DNA from: CAITWD01 sp963842065 | GTDB lineage: Bacteria; Actinomycetota; Thermoleophilia; Miltoncostaeales; Miltoncostaeaceae | Assembly: GCA_963842065.1 (NCBI GenBank) | Contig: CAWJEW010000008.1 | Location: 334,945 to 398,944 of the forward strand | DNA: 64,000 nucleotides | Reading direction: 5' to 3' | Shown: positions 1 to 7,242 of the stretch, piece by piece | Numbering within the stretch: position 1 is the stretch's first letter | Layout of the letters: each line of letters starts with the position of its first letter | Position numbers and translations under genes: made by a program | Notes under the pieces: generated by a model | What the model saw: the letters and a program-made list of their open reading frames with translations, nothing else | What the model was told of the DNA's origin: nothing | Database searches by the model: none

Positions 1-1461
1 CGTCGCCGCGGCGTCAGGGCGGCGCGGGTGCCATCCTGCGGAGGTGGCGTACTGACGCCGATCTGATGATCGATCTCCGTGGTCCCGGGCGGCCTTCCTC
101 GCTGACGCATTCCTGTTCGCCCGTCGCGAACGACCTCTCCGCGAGGACATGGCCACCGCCAACGCCCGTTCGGCCCGGGTCCGGTGGCCGGCGCCCTCGA
201 ATCGCCAGATCGCAAGTGTCTTCTTCGTCCACGACTTCCGCCGTCGTCTCTGGCGATACTGGATGCGGGCGGCACGGAGGGCACCCATCGTCGTCGAGAA
301 AGTGTGCGACTTGCTCGCGAAGTGCCCACGGAAGCCGAACATGTGGGCCCACTTCGCGATCCCGGGCACCTTGCCGTCCAGGTCTTGGGTGGTGGCCGCC
401 ATCTGGCGATGATGTTCCTGGAGCACGTCCCGAGTCGCCGTTGGCAAGCCTTCGTCTCGCGGGGTAGCGTCCAGATCGTCGGCCGACTTGGTGGCGTACT
501 TGGCCAGATAGGCCGCGACCGCATCGGCCCGGATCCCGTCCTCCCCGAGCCGGACCTCCCGGACGACCAGCTGGCTACCGAACGCGATCCGGCCAGCAGA
601 ATCAACCCACACCCGCTCCGCCGCCCGGCGTGCCGCCACGCACAGATCAGCCGCATCGAATCCGCTCGGGGCGCGGGCAAACGGCGAATCCACCCCATCC
701 AGGCGCACGATGGCGTGAAAATGCACCACCCCGCGGCGCTGGAACTCGGCCACCTTGGCAAACGAGAGCCGGTACGTGCCGTTGGAAACCGACTCCCGCA
801 AACCTGCGCGCGTTGCCAGCTCGCGACGAGCCGCGATCACAAAGCGTCGCCACAGCTCCGGTGCATGCCAGTTGAAGCTCACCGCGCCCTCGTAGTCGTA
901 ACGGTCCGGACAGAGTGGCGTTCCCAGGCACGGGTCGTCGCCTGCGTGATCGACATCGCAGCAGGTTGGGCGTCCGTGGACGCATCTGGCGCGGTCGCCC
1001 GATCGGCGCCGACGCGATAGGTGGCAGGACCCGTCGGGCCGTCGGGTGTGCACGGCGCCGAAACTCGGCGCGGTGAGCGTCACAAGCACCATCGGATGCG
1101 TTGCCACGTGGACTGGCACGCCCTTCCGGCCGCCGGCAAGGCCGGCATAGATCAGCTGCCAGACATCGCCCTGGTACTCCCAGGCGCACGACGGACAGAT
1201 GGCAGCGCGCCGGTTGCGGCAGCGCACGAGGATGACCCCCCCCGGCTCGCGCCTGGTCGAGTACACCGTCCGGAGCGCCCCGGACTTCGACTGGGTGAAT
1301 GCCTCGCCCCGCAGGCGGATCGGCCGCCGGCAGTGCCCGGTCTGGCGCAACTGGGCAAGCCGCCGGCGAAAGTCATGCGGGTGCGCGCGCGCAAGCGCGC
1401 GCGTCCGCGATGCGAGTTCGGCATCGGACCCAGCGACCGGTTCAGCTGCGGTGCCAGGCAT
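1..1461 (-). CDS. RepSA-like replication initiator, 3' end outside window
   Basis: An open frame of 487 codons runs to the window edge without a stop. The ATG overlaps the stop of the upstream transfer gene by one base (TGATG), so translation is probably coupled. Residues 81-92 contain a Cys-rich motif (CRNRRAAICPSC) followed by WEYQGDVWQLIYAGLAGG, then LVTLTAPSFGAVHTRR, a second Cys cluster, an ELWRR segment and a GVVHFHAIVRLDG motif. This is the order seen in the RepSA family of pSAM2-like rolling-circle initiators; GVVHFHAI matches the HUH-like metal motif. The C-terminus becomes very basic, as in DNA-binding tails. At 487 residues it already matches the roughly 450-500 residues usual for RepSA, so only a few codons are probably missing. 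Confidence 0.85.
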   Translation of the reverse strand, partial: MPGTAAEPVAGSDAELASRTRALARAHPHDFRRRLAQLRQTGHCRRPIRLRGEAFTQSKSGALRTVYSTRREPGGVILVRCRNRRAAICPSCAWEYQGDVWQLIYAGLAGGRKGVPVHVATHPMVLVTLTAPSFGAVHTRRPDGSCHLSRRRRSGDRARCVHGRPTCCDVDHAGDDPCLGTPLCPDRYDYEGAVSFNWHAPELWRRFVIAARRELATRAGLRESVSNGTYRLSFAKVAEFQRRGVVHFHAIVRLDGVDSPFARAPSGFDAADLCVAARRAAERVWVDSAGRIAFGSQLVVREVRLGEDGIRADAVAAYLAKYATKSADDLDATPRDEGLPTATRDVLQEHHRQMAATTQDLDGKVPGIAKWAHMFGFRGHFASKSHTFSTTMGALRAARIQYRQRRRRKSWTKKTLAIWRFEGAGHRTRAERALAVAMSSRRGRSRRANRNASARKAARDHGDRSSDRRQYATSAGWHPRRPDAAAT

Positions 1462-2819
1462 CACGCCGCTCGCGAGATGCCCGTCCACTCCTCATCATCG
1501 CGGGCGTACATTGCCGCGATCCTCCTGATCTCCGCATCCGAGATCCAGCTGGCCCGCACCCTGACCGGCTCACGGATCCCATCGGTGCGGACATACCCCA
1601 CCCCGGGCGTTGCTTCAGAGATCCGGTCTGCGTCCGCACCGAGCTCGCGCGCGGCATCACCCAAGACCATGTCGACCTGGGCGCGCTCATCCAAGCGCAG
1701 CGCGATCTTGGTGGGGAACAGGTTGCGCAGACCCAAGACCTCTTTGCGGGGGTCCTGCAGCGCTGCCACCACGCTGACCCCGACGGCCCGTCCTTGGGTG
1801 AGTAGCACCGCCAGGCTTTGCGTGATCCGGTCTCGCAGTTTGCGGTCGGGCAGATACGCGGTGAGGTTGGCGACCTCGTCGATCAAGACGACCACTAGCG
1901 GCTCATCGGGTGTCGGGCGGTGCACGCGCACATGACCGGCAAGGCGCATCGCACGTGCACGCATGAGGGCGACTGCGTCCTCCAAGAGCTCGGCCATCTG
2001 CTCAAACTCATCGGCGGCGAACCGTGCAAAGAGGGCCCGCCCCGGCGCGAGCTTCATCCCGCCTTTGGGATCGATCGCCCAGACATCGACGGTGCGATCC
2101 CGGATCGCAGGCGCAATGCGCCGCACAATCGACCACACGACCGACCCCTTGCCGGAACCGGTGACACCGGCGACGAGGATGTGCGAGCCCACAAGCTTTA
2201 CGCACCACGGCCAGCCGTCCTCGGTCACCCCGATCTCCAGGCACTCGAGATCGGGGTGACCGAGGAGCGGTGCGGGCTCGATGATCTCGGCAAGCCGATC
2301 GGTAAAGACGAGATCCAGCTGCACCACCGACGGCCCACGCATGCGCACCCGGCAATGCCGGGCGCCGTAGGCGTGGGCCAGTTGATCTGCTGCCTCATCG
2401 ACGTCGGTCGGGGTGAGCCCCGCCGGCAACGAGATCACCAGGTGGTCGATGCCGTCGGCGGCCACGAGACGCCGAAGCCGTGGGACCGCATACCGCCGGT
2501 CGACGGTACGCACGAGGCCCATCAGTCGCATGCGCGTATTCCAACCGAACTCATACCGGGTGACCCGGCGCCAGTGCGTGCGCCACCGCCGGCCGATCAG
2601 GCGCTCAAGGCTGTCGTGGTGTTTGACCGACCAGGCCCAGAGAATGGCGCCGACAAGCCCGGCAATCATTGCCACGGGAACCGGGCCGATCGTGAACGTC
2701 AGCCAGTAGGCGATCAGAAACACGGCAAAGGTGCGCGGGTGACGGACACCCCACCAGAGGGTCCTCACCATGGCCTCAACGACGGTGCGCATGATGCGAA
2801 GAAACGTCTCAAGGGACAC
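1461..2819 (-). CDS. FtsK/SpoIIIE-type conjugal transfer ATPase (TraSA-like)
   Basis: 452 residues from a GTG start with GGAGG six bases upstream. Two hydrophobic helices lie at about residues 31-63, followed by a cytoplasmic motor domain. Walker A is GVTGSGKGS at about 218-226 and Walker B is VVVLIDEVANL at about 309-319. AICE transfer proteins are small membrane-anchored FtsK relatives that pump double-stranded plasmid DNA between mycelial cells, unlike relaxase-based systems. The stop codon overlaps the start of the rep gene, so the two form an operon with the upstream SCO3933-like gene. Chromosomal FtsK is ruled out by the length (usually over 750 residues) and by the context. Confidence 0.88.
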   Translation of the reverse strand: MSLETFLRIMRTVVEAMVRTLWWGVRHPRTFAVFLIAYWLTFTIGPVPVAMIAGLVGAILWAWSVKHHDSLERLIGRRWRTHWRRVTRYEFGWNTRMRLMGLVRTVDRRYAVPRLRRLVAADGIDHLVISLPAGLTPTDVDEAADQLAHAYGARHCRVRMRGPSVVQLDLVFTDRLAEIIEPAPLLGHPDLECLEIGVTEDGWPWCVKLVGSHILVAGVTGSGKGSVVWSIVRRIAPAIRDRTVDVWAIDPKGGMKLAPGRALFARFAADEFEQMAELLEDAVALMRARAMRLAGHVRVHRPTPDEPLVVVLIDEVANLTAYLPDRKLRDRITQSLAVLLTQGRAVGVSVVAALQDPRKEVLGLRNLFPTKIALRLDERAQVDMVLGDAARELGADADRISEATPGVGYVRTDGIREPVRVRASWISDAEIRRIAAMYARDDEEWTGISRAA

Positions 2820-2879
2820 ATGCGCCTCCGATGCAGCGCCGCCGGGTGCCCGGCCTGAGGGGTGGACCGATCACCCGCA

Positions 2880-3200
2880 CTAGGCCGCGGCTTTCTGCGG
2901 CGCCGAGACCGGCGCGATCGCCTCGGCGCGGAAGGCGACACCCGAGCGCCCGTCGCGGCTCCATGGTGTGGCCACGAGCCCGGTGATCTTGATGTGCTGT
3001 CCGACTACAACGCCGCGCGGCTGGCCAGAGACCTTGACCGGCCAGATCTGCGGGGCATCGGTGCCGAAGGCCACGACGTCGACCCCATAAATGAGTTCGC
3101 CGTTGGCGTCGGCGCGCGGCTGACGCGTCTCGAAATCGATCACTGGCTCGATACGGCCCGCGAGCAGGGTCAGGTTTGCGGTGTCGATAGGAAGTTGCAT
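2880..3200 (-). CDS. SCO3933-family regulatory protein of the element
   Basis: 106 residues, starting MQLPIDTANLTLLAGRIEP, with AAGGAG eight bases before the ATG; longer upstream starts in this frame have no ribosome site. Landmarks are FETRQPRADANGELIYGVDV in the middle and GLVATPWSRDGRSGVAFRAE near the end. Both match small proteins found beside the traSA gene in Streptomyces integrative elements, annotated as SCO3933-family regulators or replication/excision activators. The position directly upstream of the transfer and replication genes fits a role in controlling them. The exact biochemical function is not established by sequence. The gap to the transfer gene is 60 bp. Confidence 0.7.
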   Translation of the reverse strand: MQLPIDTANLTLLAGRIEPVIDFETRQPRADANGELIYGVDVVAFGTDAPQIWPVKVSGQPRGVVVGQHIKITGLVATPWSRDGRSGVAFRAEAIAPVSAPQKAAA

Positions 3201-3552
3201 GGCGTGCTCCTTCGTTGGTTTCGCGACAGAAACGGCGGACGTTCGGGCTGGCGTCGGCAGAGGTCGGGCGCCAAAAACGTAAGCCGCCACCGCGGACGCC
3301 CAGTCGCCATTGGCTTGCGGTCCGTCGGCGCTGCGTCGTCCAGTGAGGGCATGGCTTCGGCGACGGCCGCGAGGGGGTGACGGGTCCACCAGGGCCCGCA
3401 CCGCGTCTCGAGAGCACCTATAGGCCGCGCCCCCGCGTGACGTGAACTCGACCCATCCCTCAGTCGCGTGCTTCCGCTACTGGAGTGCGACGAAATGGCG
3501 ATTGAGTCGCCAAGGCCCCGGCGATTGTCGACGCCGGCTGATCGGAGATCTG
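3201..3552. other. Divergent intergenic control region of the element
   Basis: About 350 bases separate the leftward regulator-tra-rep operon from the rightward xis-int pair. No open frame here has a ribosome site or a recognisable product. The region should hold the two divergent promoters and probably operators, but I can point to no convincing palindrome or hexamer pair. Confidence 0.4.
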
Positions 3553-3789
3553 GTGCGATTCCTTACGGTTGCGGAGGTCGCTGCCGAGATGCGCTTTTCA
3601 GTGAAGACCGCTCGGCGTCGAATTCACAGCGGCGACATCCCGGCAATGCGCGAAGGCGGCCGCTGGCTTGTAAGCGACGCTGAGTTGCGGCGATACGTGG
3701 AGCGCCTGAGCACGCCTAGGCTCGGATTCGGTGGTGTACATCGGAGACGGCCCAGGCCCCAGGACCCCGGCTCCCGCCTGTGGGACTAG
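3553..3789 (+). CDS. Excisionase-like helix-turn-helix protein (Xis)
   Basis: 78 residues from a GTG preceded by GGAG at 3544-3547. The frame opens further upstream, but the leader peptide is unconvincing and lacks a ribosome site. The sequence opens VRFLTVAEVAAEMRFSVKT, continues with RRIHSGDIPAMREGGRW and ends its core with VSDAELRRYVERL. This is the MerR-type helix-turn-helix ('excisionase/HTH_17') fold used by recombination directionality factors. It lies 59 bp upstream of the integrase gene in the same direction. The last 20 residues are basic and low in complexity. Its likely job is to bias the integrase towards excision. Confidence 0.75.
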   Translation: MRFLTVAEVAAEMRFSVKTARRRIHSGDIPAMREGGRWLVSDAELRRYVERLSTPRLGFGGVHRRRPRPQDPGSRLWD

Positions 3790-3848
3790 CTTCTTTGCGC
3801 GGACGACTGACACTTCTCGCCCGCAGCCTCGCGCCTTAACTTCCGACC

Positions 3849-5081
3849 ATGTCGCGCGGCTATCCGGGAATCGACATGCGCAAACGACATGGCAGGGTCG
3901 TTTGGCGCGCTCGGGTGAGACGTCAAGGTCGAGCGTTCGCCGCCGAGTTTCCGACCGCAGAGGCCGCGATTGCCTGGCGGGCCCAAGTCCTCGGCGCGAT
4001 AGCCGGGCACGGTTCGCTCCCCGCGGCGCCCGTACGTCCCGAAGTCCCAGCCCAGACGGGGCGCCAAATTCCGCCGTCCGCAGAGGACGCGTGCCGGGCC
4101 CTCGCGTACGCGATGCGTCACGGCACCGTTCGCACAAAGCAGGGGCGTCCATATCGGCCCTCAGTCGTCCGCTCGTACGAAGAGAACCTCCGCACGCTCA
4201 TCGTGCCCACCCTAGGCGGATACCCGCTCGCGACGCTCACGGTTGGCGACGTGCAGAGAGCAGTCGACACCATCGCCGTGGACCGAACTCCCGAACACGC
4301 TCGCAAAGCACTTGTGGCGCTCCGCGTCGTGATCCGTCTCGCGATCCGTGACGGCGTCGTTCCCGCGTCAGTCGACCCGTGCAGGGGTGTTCGCCAGCCC
4401 CGGAGCGACGGGGTCGAGCGCGACGTACGTGTCCTTACCCCGGCCGAGGCCGATGCCCTGTTAGCGGCCGCAGAGGACGACGACGCCCGGCTGGGGCGGA
4501 GTTTCGCCGCACCGTTGATTGCCTTGCTTCTCGGTTGCGGGCTGCGTACGGGCGAGGCACTCGCGTTGACATGGGGGGATGGGCTCGACCTCGACCTCGC
4601 CCGCGTTCGCATCTTCCAGACGCTCGACCGCGACCGCGACTCGGCCGGGCGCCTCACCATCGTTCCGGGCGCCAAAAGCTCCGCGGGAGTCCGAGAGATA
4701 CCACTGCCCCCATCGTTGAGCGTCTGTCTGAAGCGGCATTACATGGCCACGGCTCGCCCAGCTCCCGGAAGCTTGGTCTTCTCCGATGTGCTCGGACGGC
4801 CAATCTACGCGAAGGGCACGCTCGCTCACCTCTGGCGGCGGGTTGTTGACGCCGCCGCACTTTCGCCGCCGGCTCCGACGTTGCACCACCTCCGCCATAC
4901 CTGGGCGGTCTGGTCCCTGAGGTCGGGCGTTGCTCCGGAAGTTGTCCGGGCACTTGGAGGCTGGTCATCGACAGCGATGGTCCACGCGCGCTACGGCCGC
5001 CACGCATTCGCTCACGAACTCGAAGGCTTCGCGACACAGTTGGACACCCGGAGGGATGGACAAGCCTCGACTCTGGGTTGA
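3849..5081 (+). CDS. int: Tyrosine-type site-specific integrase
   Basis: 410 residues. The N-terminal arm-binding region (about 8-50, RKRHGRVVWRARVR) precedes a SAM-like core-binding domain at about 80-180. The catalytic domain carries Arg233 in LLGCGLRTGEALAL, Lys276 in GAKSSAGVREIPL, the HHLRH box at 346-350, the LGGWSS motif near 369-374 and the nucleophile Tyr382 in HARYGRH. All catalytic positions appear intact. The gene ends 110 bp from the tRNA-Glu 3' end, as expected for an integrase next to its att site. The ATG at 3849 has only a weak ribosome site; an in-frame ATG at residue 10 is an alternative start. Confidence 0.92.
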   Translation: MSRGYPGIDMRKRHGRVVWRARVRRQGRAFAAEFPTAEAAIAWRAQVLGAIAGHGSLPAAPVRPEVPAQTGRQIPPSAEDACRALAYAMRHGTVRTKQGRPYRPSVVRSYEENLRTLIVPTLGGYPLATLTVGDVQRAVDTIAVDRTPEHARKALVALRVVIRLAIRDGVVPASVDPCRGVRQPRSDGVERDVRVLTPAEADALLAAAEDDDARLGRSFAAPLIALLLGCGLRTGEALALTWGDGLDLDLARVRIFQTLDRDRDSAGRLTIVPGAKSSAGVREIPLPPSLSVCLKRHYMATARPAPGSLVFSDVLGRPIYAKGTLAHLWRRVVDAAALSPPAPTLHHLRHTWAVWSLRSGVAPEVVRALGGWSSTAMVHARYGRHAFAHELEGFATQLDTRRDGQASTLG

Positions 5082-5191
5082 GGCTGGGACCAAAATGGGA
5101 CCAATTGGGGCCATTGGTGTCCAGCGATGGGCCTCGGTGGCCACCGCGTGAATCGGATGAGATCACCGTTGGAGCGAGCGATCTCGAGAGA

Positions 5192-5221
5192 TGCCCCCAA
5201 CGGGATTCGAACCCGTGTTGC
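5192..5221. other. Probable attachment site (att) overlapping the tRNA-Glu 3' end
   Basis: Tyrosine integrases of AICEs recombine at the 3' half of tRNA genes. Here the integrase points at the 3' terminus of tRNA-Glu, so the T-arm and acceptor end (5192 to about 5221) are the expected identity segment. The second att copy would be left of the window, so exact core limits cannot be set. Confidence 0.5.
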
Positions 5222-5264
5222 CGCCTTGAAAGGGCGGAGTCCTAGGCCACTAGACGATGGGGAC
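5192..5264 (-). tRNA. tRNA-Glu (anticodon UUC)
   Basis: Read on the minus strand, 73 bases fold as a cloverleaf. The acceptor is GTCCCCA against TGGGGGC with discriminator A, the T-arm contains GGGTTCGAATCCC, and the anticodon stem is CCGCC/GGCGG around loop CTTTCAA, giving TTC (Glu). No CCA is encoded. It remains complete because the element recombined in its 3' end. Confidence 0.95.
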
Positions 5265-5308
5265 CGCGCCGGGGAGATTACCGAGCGCCGGCGGCTCGTG
5301 AGGGACGG

Positions 5309-5354
5309 AAAAAGGCCCGGAGCACATTCGACAGCGGTCGAGGTGCTCCGGGCC
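5309..5354 (-). terminator. Rho-independent terminator of the small minus-strand transcript
   Basis: A perfect 12-bp stem (5314-5325 with 5343-5354, GGCCCGGAGCAC/GTGCTCCGGGCC) is followed on the minus strand by five T residues (plus-strand A 5309-5313). It is among the clearest intrinsic terminators in the window. Confidence 0.8.
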
Positions 5355-5387
5355 CGGTGGCAGCAGTGGTTTGGCTAACGGGACGGA

Positions 5388-5462
5388 TTACCCGCCCCCC
5401 GGTGCTGCCGAGGTGCGCATGGGGACGCGTCCCCTAGCTACTGCCACCTCCACGTTGATCAC
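5388..5462 (-). CDS. Possible 24-residue leader-type peptide
   Basis: A GTG codon at 5462 lies 12 bases after the AGGAGG core of the extended ribosome site. It opens a frame reading VINVEVAVARGRVPMRTSAA and four more residues before TAA. A second overlapping frame (complement 5434-5499, 21 residues, starting MSCYHRKEVV) begins upstream of the predicted transcript start. Neither resembles a known protein. The 12-base spacing is long but usable. Codon content is no guide at this length. Confidence 0.3.
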   Translation of the reverse strand: MINVEVAVARGRVPMRTSAAPGGG

Positions 5463-5735
5463 GAATTGGGACCACCTCCTTTCTGTGGTAGCACGACATT
5501 AGTCCACCCTTAGGACGCAGCAAAGGCCCCTCGGTCGCCACCCCTGATCCAGATGGCAGCGACCGATCCCGGGGCCCGCGAGCGTGCCTCGCACTGAACC
5601 CCAGGCGGCCAATCGGAGCCGCGCGGCGCACCGTGCGAACCAATCCCGCATGCGGTCCAGCGGGTCGGATACACGCGAGATCACCGATGCCGTCTTCTGA
5701 TCGCGGGCGCCGGCCTCCGCAAGGAGACCGACGAC

Positions 5736-6014
5736 ACGGCGCACGCAGTGCAGAACGAGACGGTCATCGCCGACCCGGACGCGACCGTCGCGGTAGATTA
5801 GGCGCAGTGTGTGCCGCCCGAGTCGGCCGATCGCGCGGATCCGCGCGACTCGGGCACCCACGCGGTCTGCCCCTGGACGGGAACGGCCAGCTCGCAGGAC
5901 GTCGTCGTGGACGGCGAGGTGGACAGCGACGCCGCGTGATGCTGGCCGACCCCCAAGGACGCCGCGGCCGACATCACCGATCACGCGGCGTACTGGCGCG
6001 CAGTGAGCGTCGGG
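5736..6014 (+). pseudogene. DUF427 protein remnant with two in-frame stops
   Basis: One frame keeps the DUF427 signature: NETVIADPDATVAVD near the start, then PPESADRADPRDSGTHAVCP, WTGTASSQDVVVDGEVDSDA and PKDAAADITDHAAYWRAVSV. It is interrupted by TAG where family members usually read a residue after VDG/VD, and by TGA exactly where the family has a conserved Trp (DAAW). The expected start position reads ACG, about ten bases after an AAGGAG. Intact homologues are about 95 residues and of unknown function. The pattern (Trp codon to TGA, start ATG to ACG) fits decay by point mutation better than sequencing indels. Confidence 0.7.
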
Positions 6015-6017
6015 GGC

Positions 6018-6680
6018 CTAGGCTGGCACGGACCCTGTGAAGTAGGCGAGCTCGTGGCCGACCAGCTCGCGCCAGTCACGGGCATGGGGCAGACGCACGA
6101 CGCGCCCGAAGGGCCGGATGGCGATGCCGTGTACGCCGCCGCGGATCATCGTGTGGGTCGCGTCGGCGCCCGCCGTCCTCAGCCGCGCGACACCCGCGCG
6201 GGAGTGGTCGGGGTGCACGCCGACCACGCAGACCCGCGTCCCGTCGACGCTGCCGTGGATGACGCGGATCCGCGCGCCGGACAGCGGGGCGAGGTCGAGC
6301 TGCTCCGGGATCCACGGCGCGAGGGCGATGACCTCGCGGATGCCTTCCCGCCCAGCGCACACAAGGCTCGCGGCGGCCCCGGCCGAGAACCCGAGCAGCG
6401 CCAGCCGGTGCGCACCGCGCGCCCGGACGGCCGCCACCGCATCGACGGCGTCGGCGACGAGCGAATCGAGTGCACGCCATGACTTGACGCGGTAACGGAC
6501 CTCCGCGAAGCCGAGCTCGGGAAAGCGTGGAGCCAACTGCCCGACGAGCCATTCGATGCTCGGGCTCCAGTCGCCCGGCGCGGGCTTGGCGACCCCGCCG
6601 TTCATGCACACGACGACTGCCCCGTCGGTCGGGCCCGCGAAGCGCACCGCTCCGCCCGAGGGCAGCGGTACCGCGTTCAC
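6018..6680 (-). CDS. Small alpha/beta-hydrolase-fold protein
   Basis: About 220 residues from a GTG at 6680 (VNAVPLPSGGAVRFAG); the frame is open further upstream but overlaps the stress-protein gene. A beta-strand with VVVCMNGG precedes LALLGFSAGAAASLVCAG, the nucleophile-elbow motif G-x-S-x-G, then VIALAPWIPEQLDL and IRVIHGSVDGTR. A late His in MIRGGVHGIA could complete a triad. It resembles uncharacterised dienelactone-hydrolase-like proteins; the substrate is unknown. It lies 49 bp downstream of the universal stress gene on the same strand, probably in one operon. No clear ribosome site precedes the GTG, so the start is uncertain. Confidence 0.6.
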   Translation of the reverse strand: MNAVPLPSGGAVRFAGPTDGAVVVCMNGGVAKPAPGDWSPSIEWLVGQLAPRFPELGFAEVRYRVKSWRALDSLVADAVDAVAAVRARGAHRLALLGFSAGAAASLVCAGREGIREVIALAPWIPEQLDLAPLSGARIRVIHGSVDGTRVCVVGVHPDHSRAGVARLRTAGADATHTMIRGGVHGIAIRPFGRVVRLPHARDWRELVGHELAYFTGSVPA

Positions 6681-6729
6681 CAGGTGAGGGGGGGCCGGGG
6701 CATCGGCCGATCGTAGCGGCCCGCGCGCG

Positions 6730-7167
6730 CTACGCCTCGGGGTGCGGCTCCTCGCTGTGGACCAGCAGCACCGCGCACGGGGCGATCGCCACGAGCTTCT
6801 GGGTGAAGCTGCCGAGCACGGTCTTCTCCGGCCCGCCGTGGCGCGCGACGGCGATGACGTCGGCGTGGTGGTCGCGGGCCCAGTCGGCAACCGAGTGGGT
6901 CGGGTTCCCTTCCAGGACCACCGAGGCTTCGTCGTCGTTGGCGACCGTCGCGATCCACTGCTCGGCGATCTCGATCAGCGGCGTCTGGTCCTGGATGATC
7001 CCGCCGCCGAGCCCGGCAGCGAGCTCGGTCAGAAACGACGGCGGCGGGATCACGTGGATGAGCGTCAAGGTGCCGCCCTCCGCGCGGACGGTCCGCGCGG
7101 TCTCGAGTGCCCGCTGGGCACCCGGGGAGTCGTCCAAGCAGACCACGATGTTCGCAAAGCCGGCCAT
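6730..7167 (-). CDS. Universal stress protein (UspA family)
   Basis: 145 residues, close to the 140-150 typical of single-domain Usp proteins. It begins with the family strand FANIVVCLDDSPGAQRALE and has LTLIHVIPPP after the first helix. The nucleotide-binding end reads ADVIAVARHGG, then KTVLGSFTQKLVAIAPCAVL. The G-x(9)-G-S spacing is roughly kept, but the usual GSRG is replaced by VARHGG, so ATP binding may be altered. Such proteins accumulate under stress or growth arrest. It is transcribed away from the divergent metallo-hydrolase gene at 7243. Confidence 0.88.
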   Translation of the reverse strand: MAGFANIVVCLDDSPGAQRALETARTVRAEGGTLTLIHVIPPPSFLTELAAGLGGGIIQDQTPLIEIAEQWIATVANDDEASVVLEGNPTHSVADWARDHHADVIAVARHGGPEKTVLGSFTQKLVAIAPCAVLLVHSEEPHPEA

Positions 7168-7242
7168 CGCCCGGAGTATATGCGCCCATACCGTGCGCGT
7201 CGCCGGCCGGGCGGCGGCCCGGTGCTAGCCTCATCATCCACG

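Larger units (their letters stand above)
1..5264. mobile_element. Actinobacterial integrative and conjugative element (AICE), one end
   Basis: The stretch carries the diagnostic AICE gene set. On the minus strand are a RepSA-like initiator, an FtsK/SpoIIIE-type transfer ATPase and an SCO3933-like regulator; divergent from them on the plus strand are a small helix-turn-helix excisionase and a tyrosine integrase. The integrase gene stops 110 bp from the 3' end of a tRNA-Glu gene, the classic pSAM2-type arrangement. Elements of this family replicate autonomously after excision and transfer double-stranded DNA with a single FtsK-like pump. The other end, with the second att copy and any spread genes, lies left of the window, so element length and intactness cannot be judged. 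Confidence 0.85.
5309..5490 (-). ncRNA. Candidate short structured RNA with a 16-nt match to the 16S rRNA tail
   Basis: A self-contained unit can be read on the minus strand. TTGCTG (5523-5518), a 16-bp spacer and TAATGT (5501-5496) resemble a promoter, predicting a start near 5489-5490. A few bases in lies AGAAAGGAGGTGGTCC (5484-5469), which pairs along 16 positions, with one G-U, to the usual bacterial 16S 3' tail. GGTGGCAGTAG (5448-5438) can pair over 11 bp with CTGCTGCCACC (5366-5356), enclosing a GGGGACGCGTCCCC palindrome at 5421-5434. The unit ends at the terminator at 5309-5354. It could be an mRNA for a tiny peptide with an exceptional ribosome site, or a ribosome-interacting small RNA. 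I do not recognise it as a named family. Confidence 0.5.

Noticed and set aside
184..1020. Long plus-strand frame opposite the replication initiator
   Set aside because: Arg/Pro-rich translation without motifs; the minus strand encodes a clear RepSA-like protein over the same bases.
5499..5984. 161-codon minus-strand frame near the tRNA
   Set aside because: It overlaps the readable DUF427 remnant on the plus strand, has no ribosome site and no recognisable motif.
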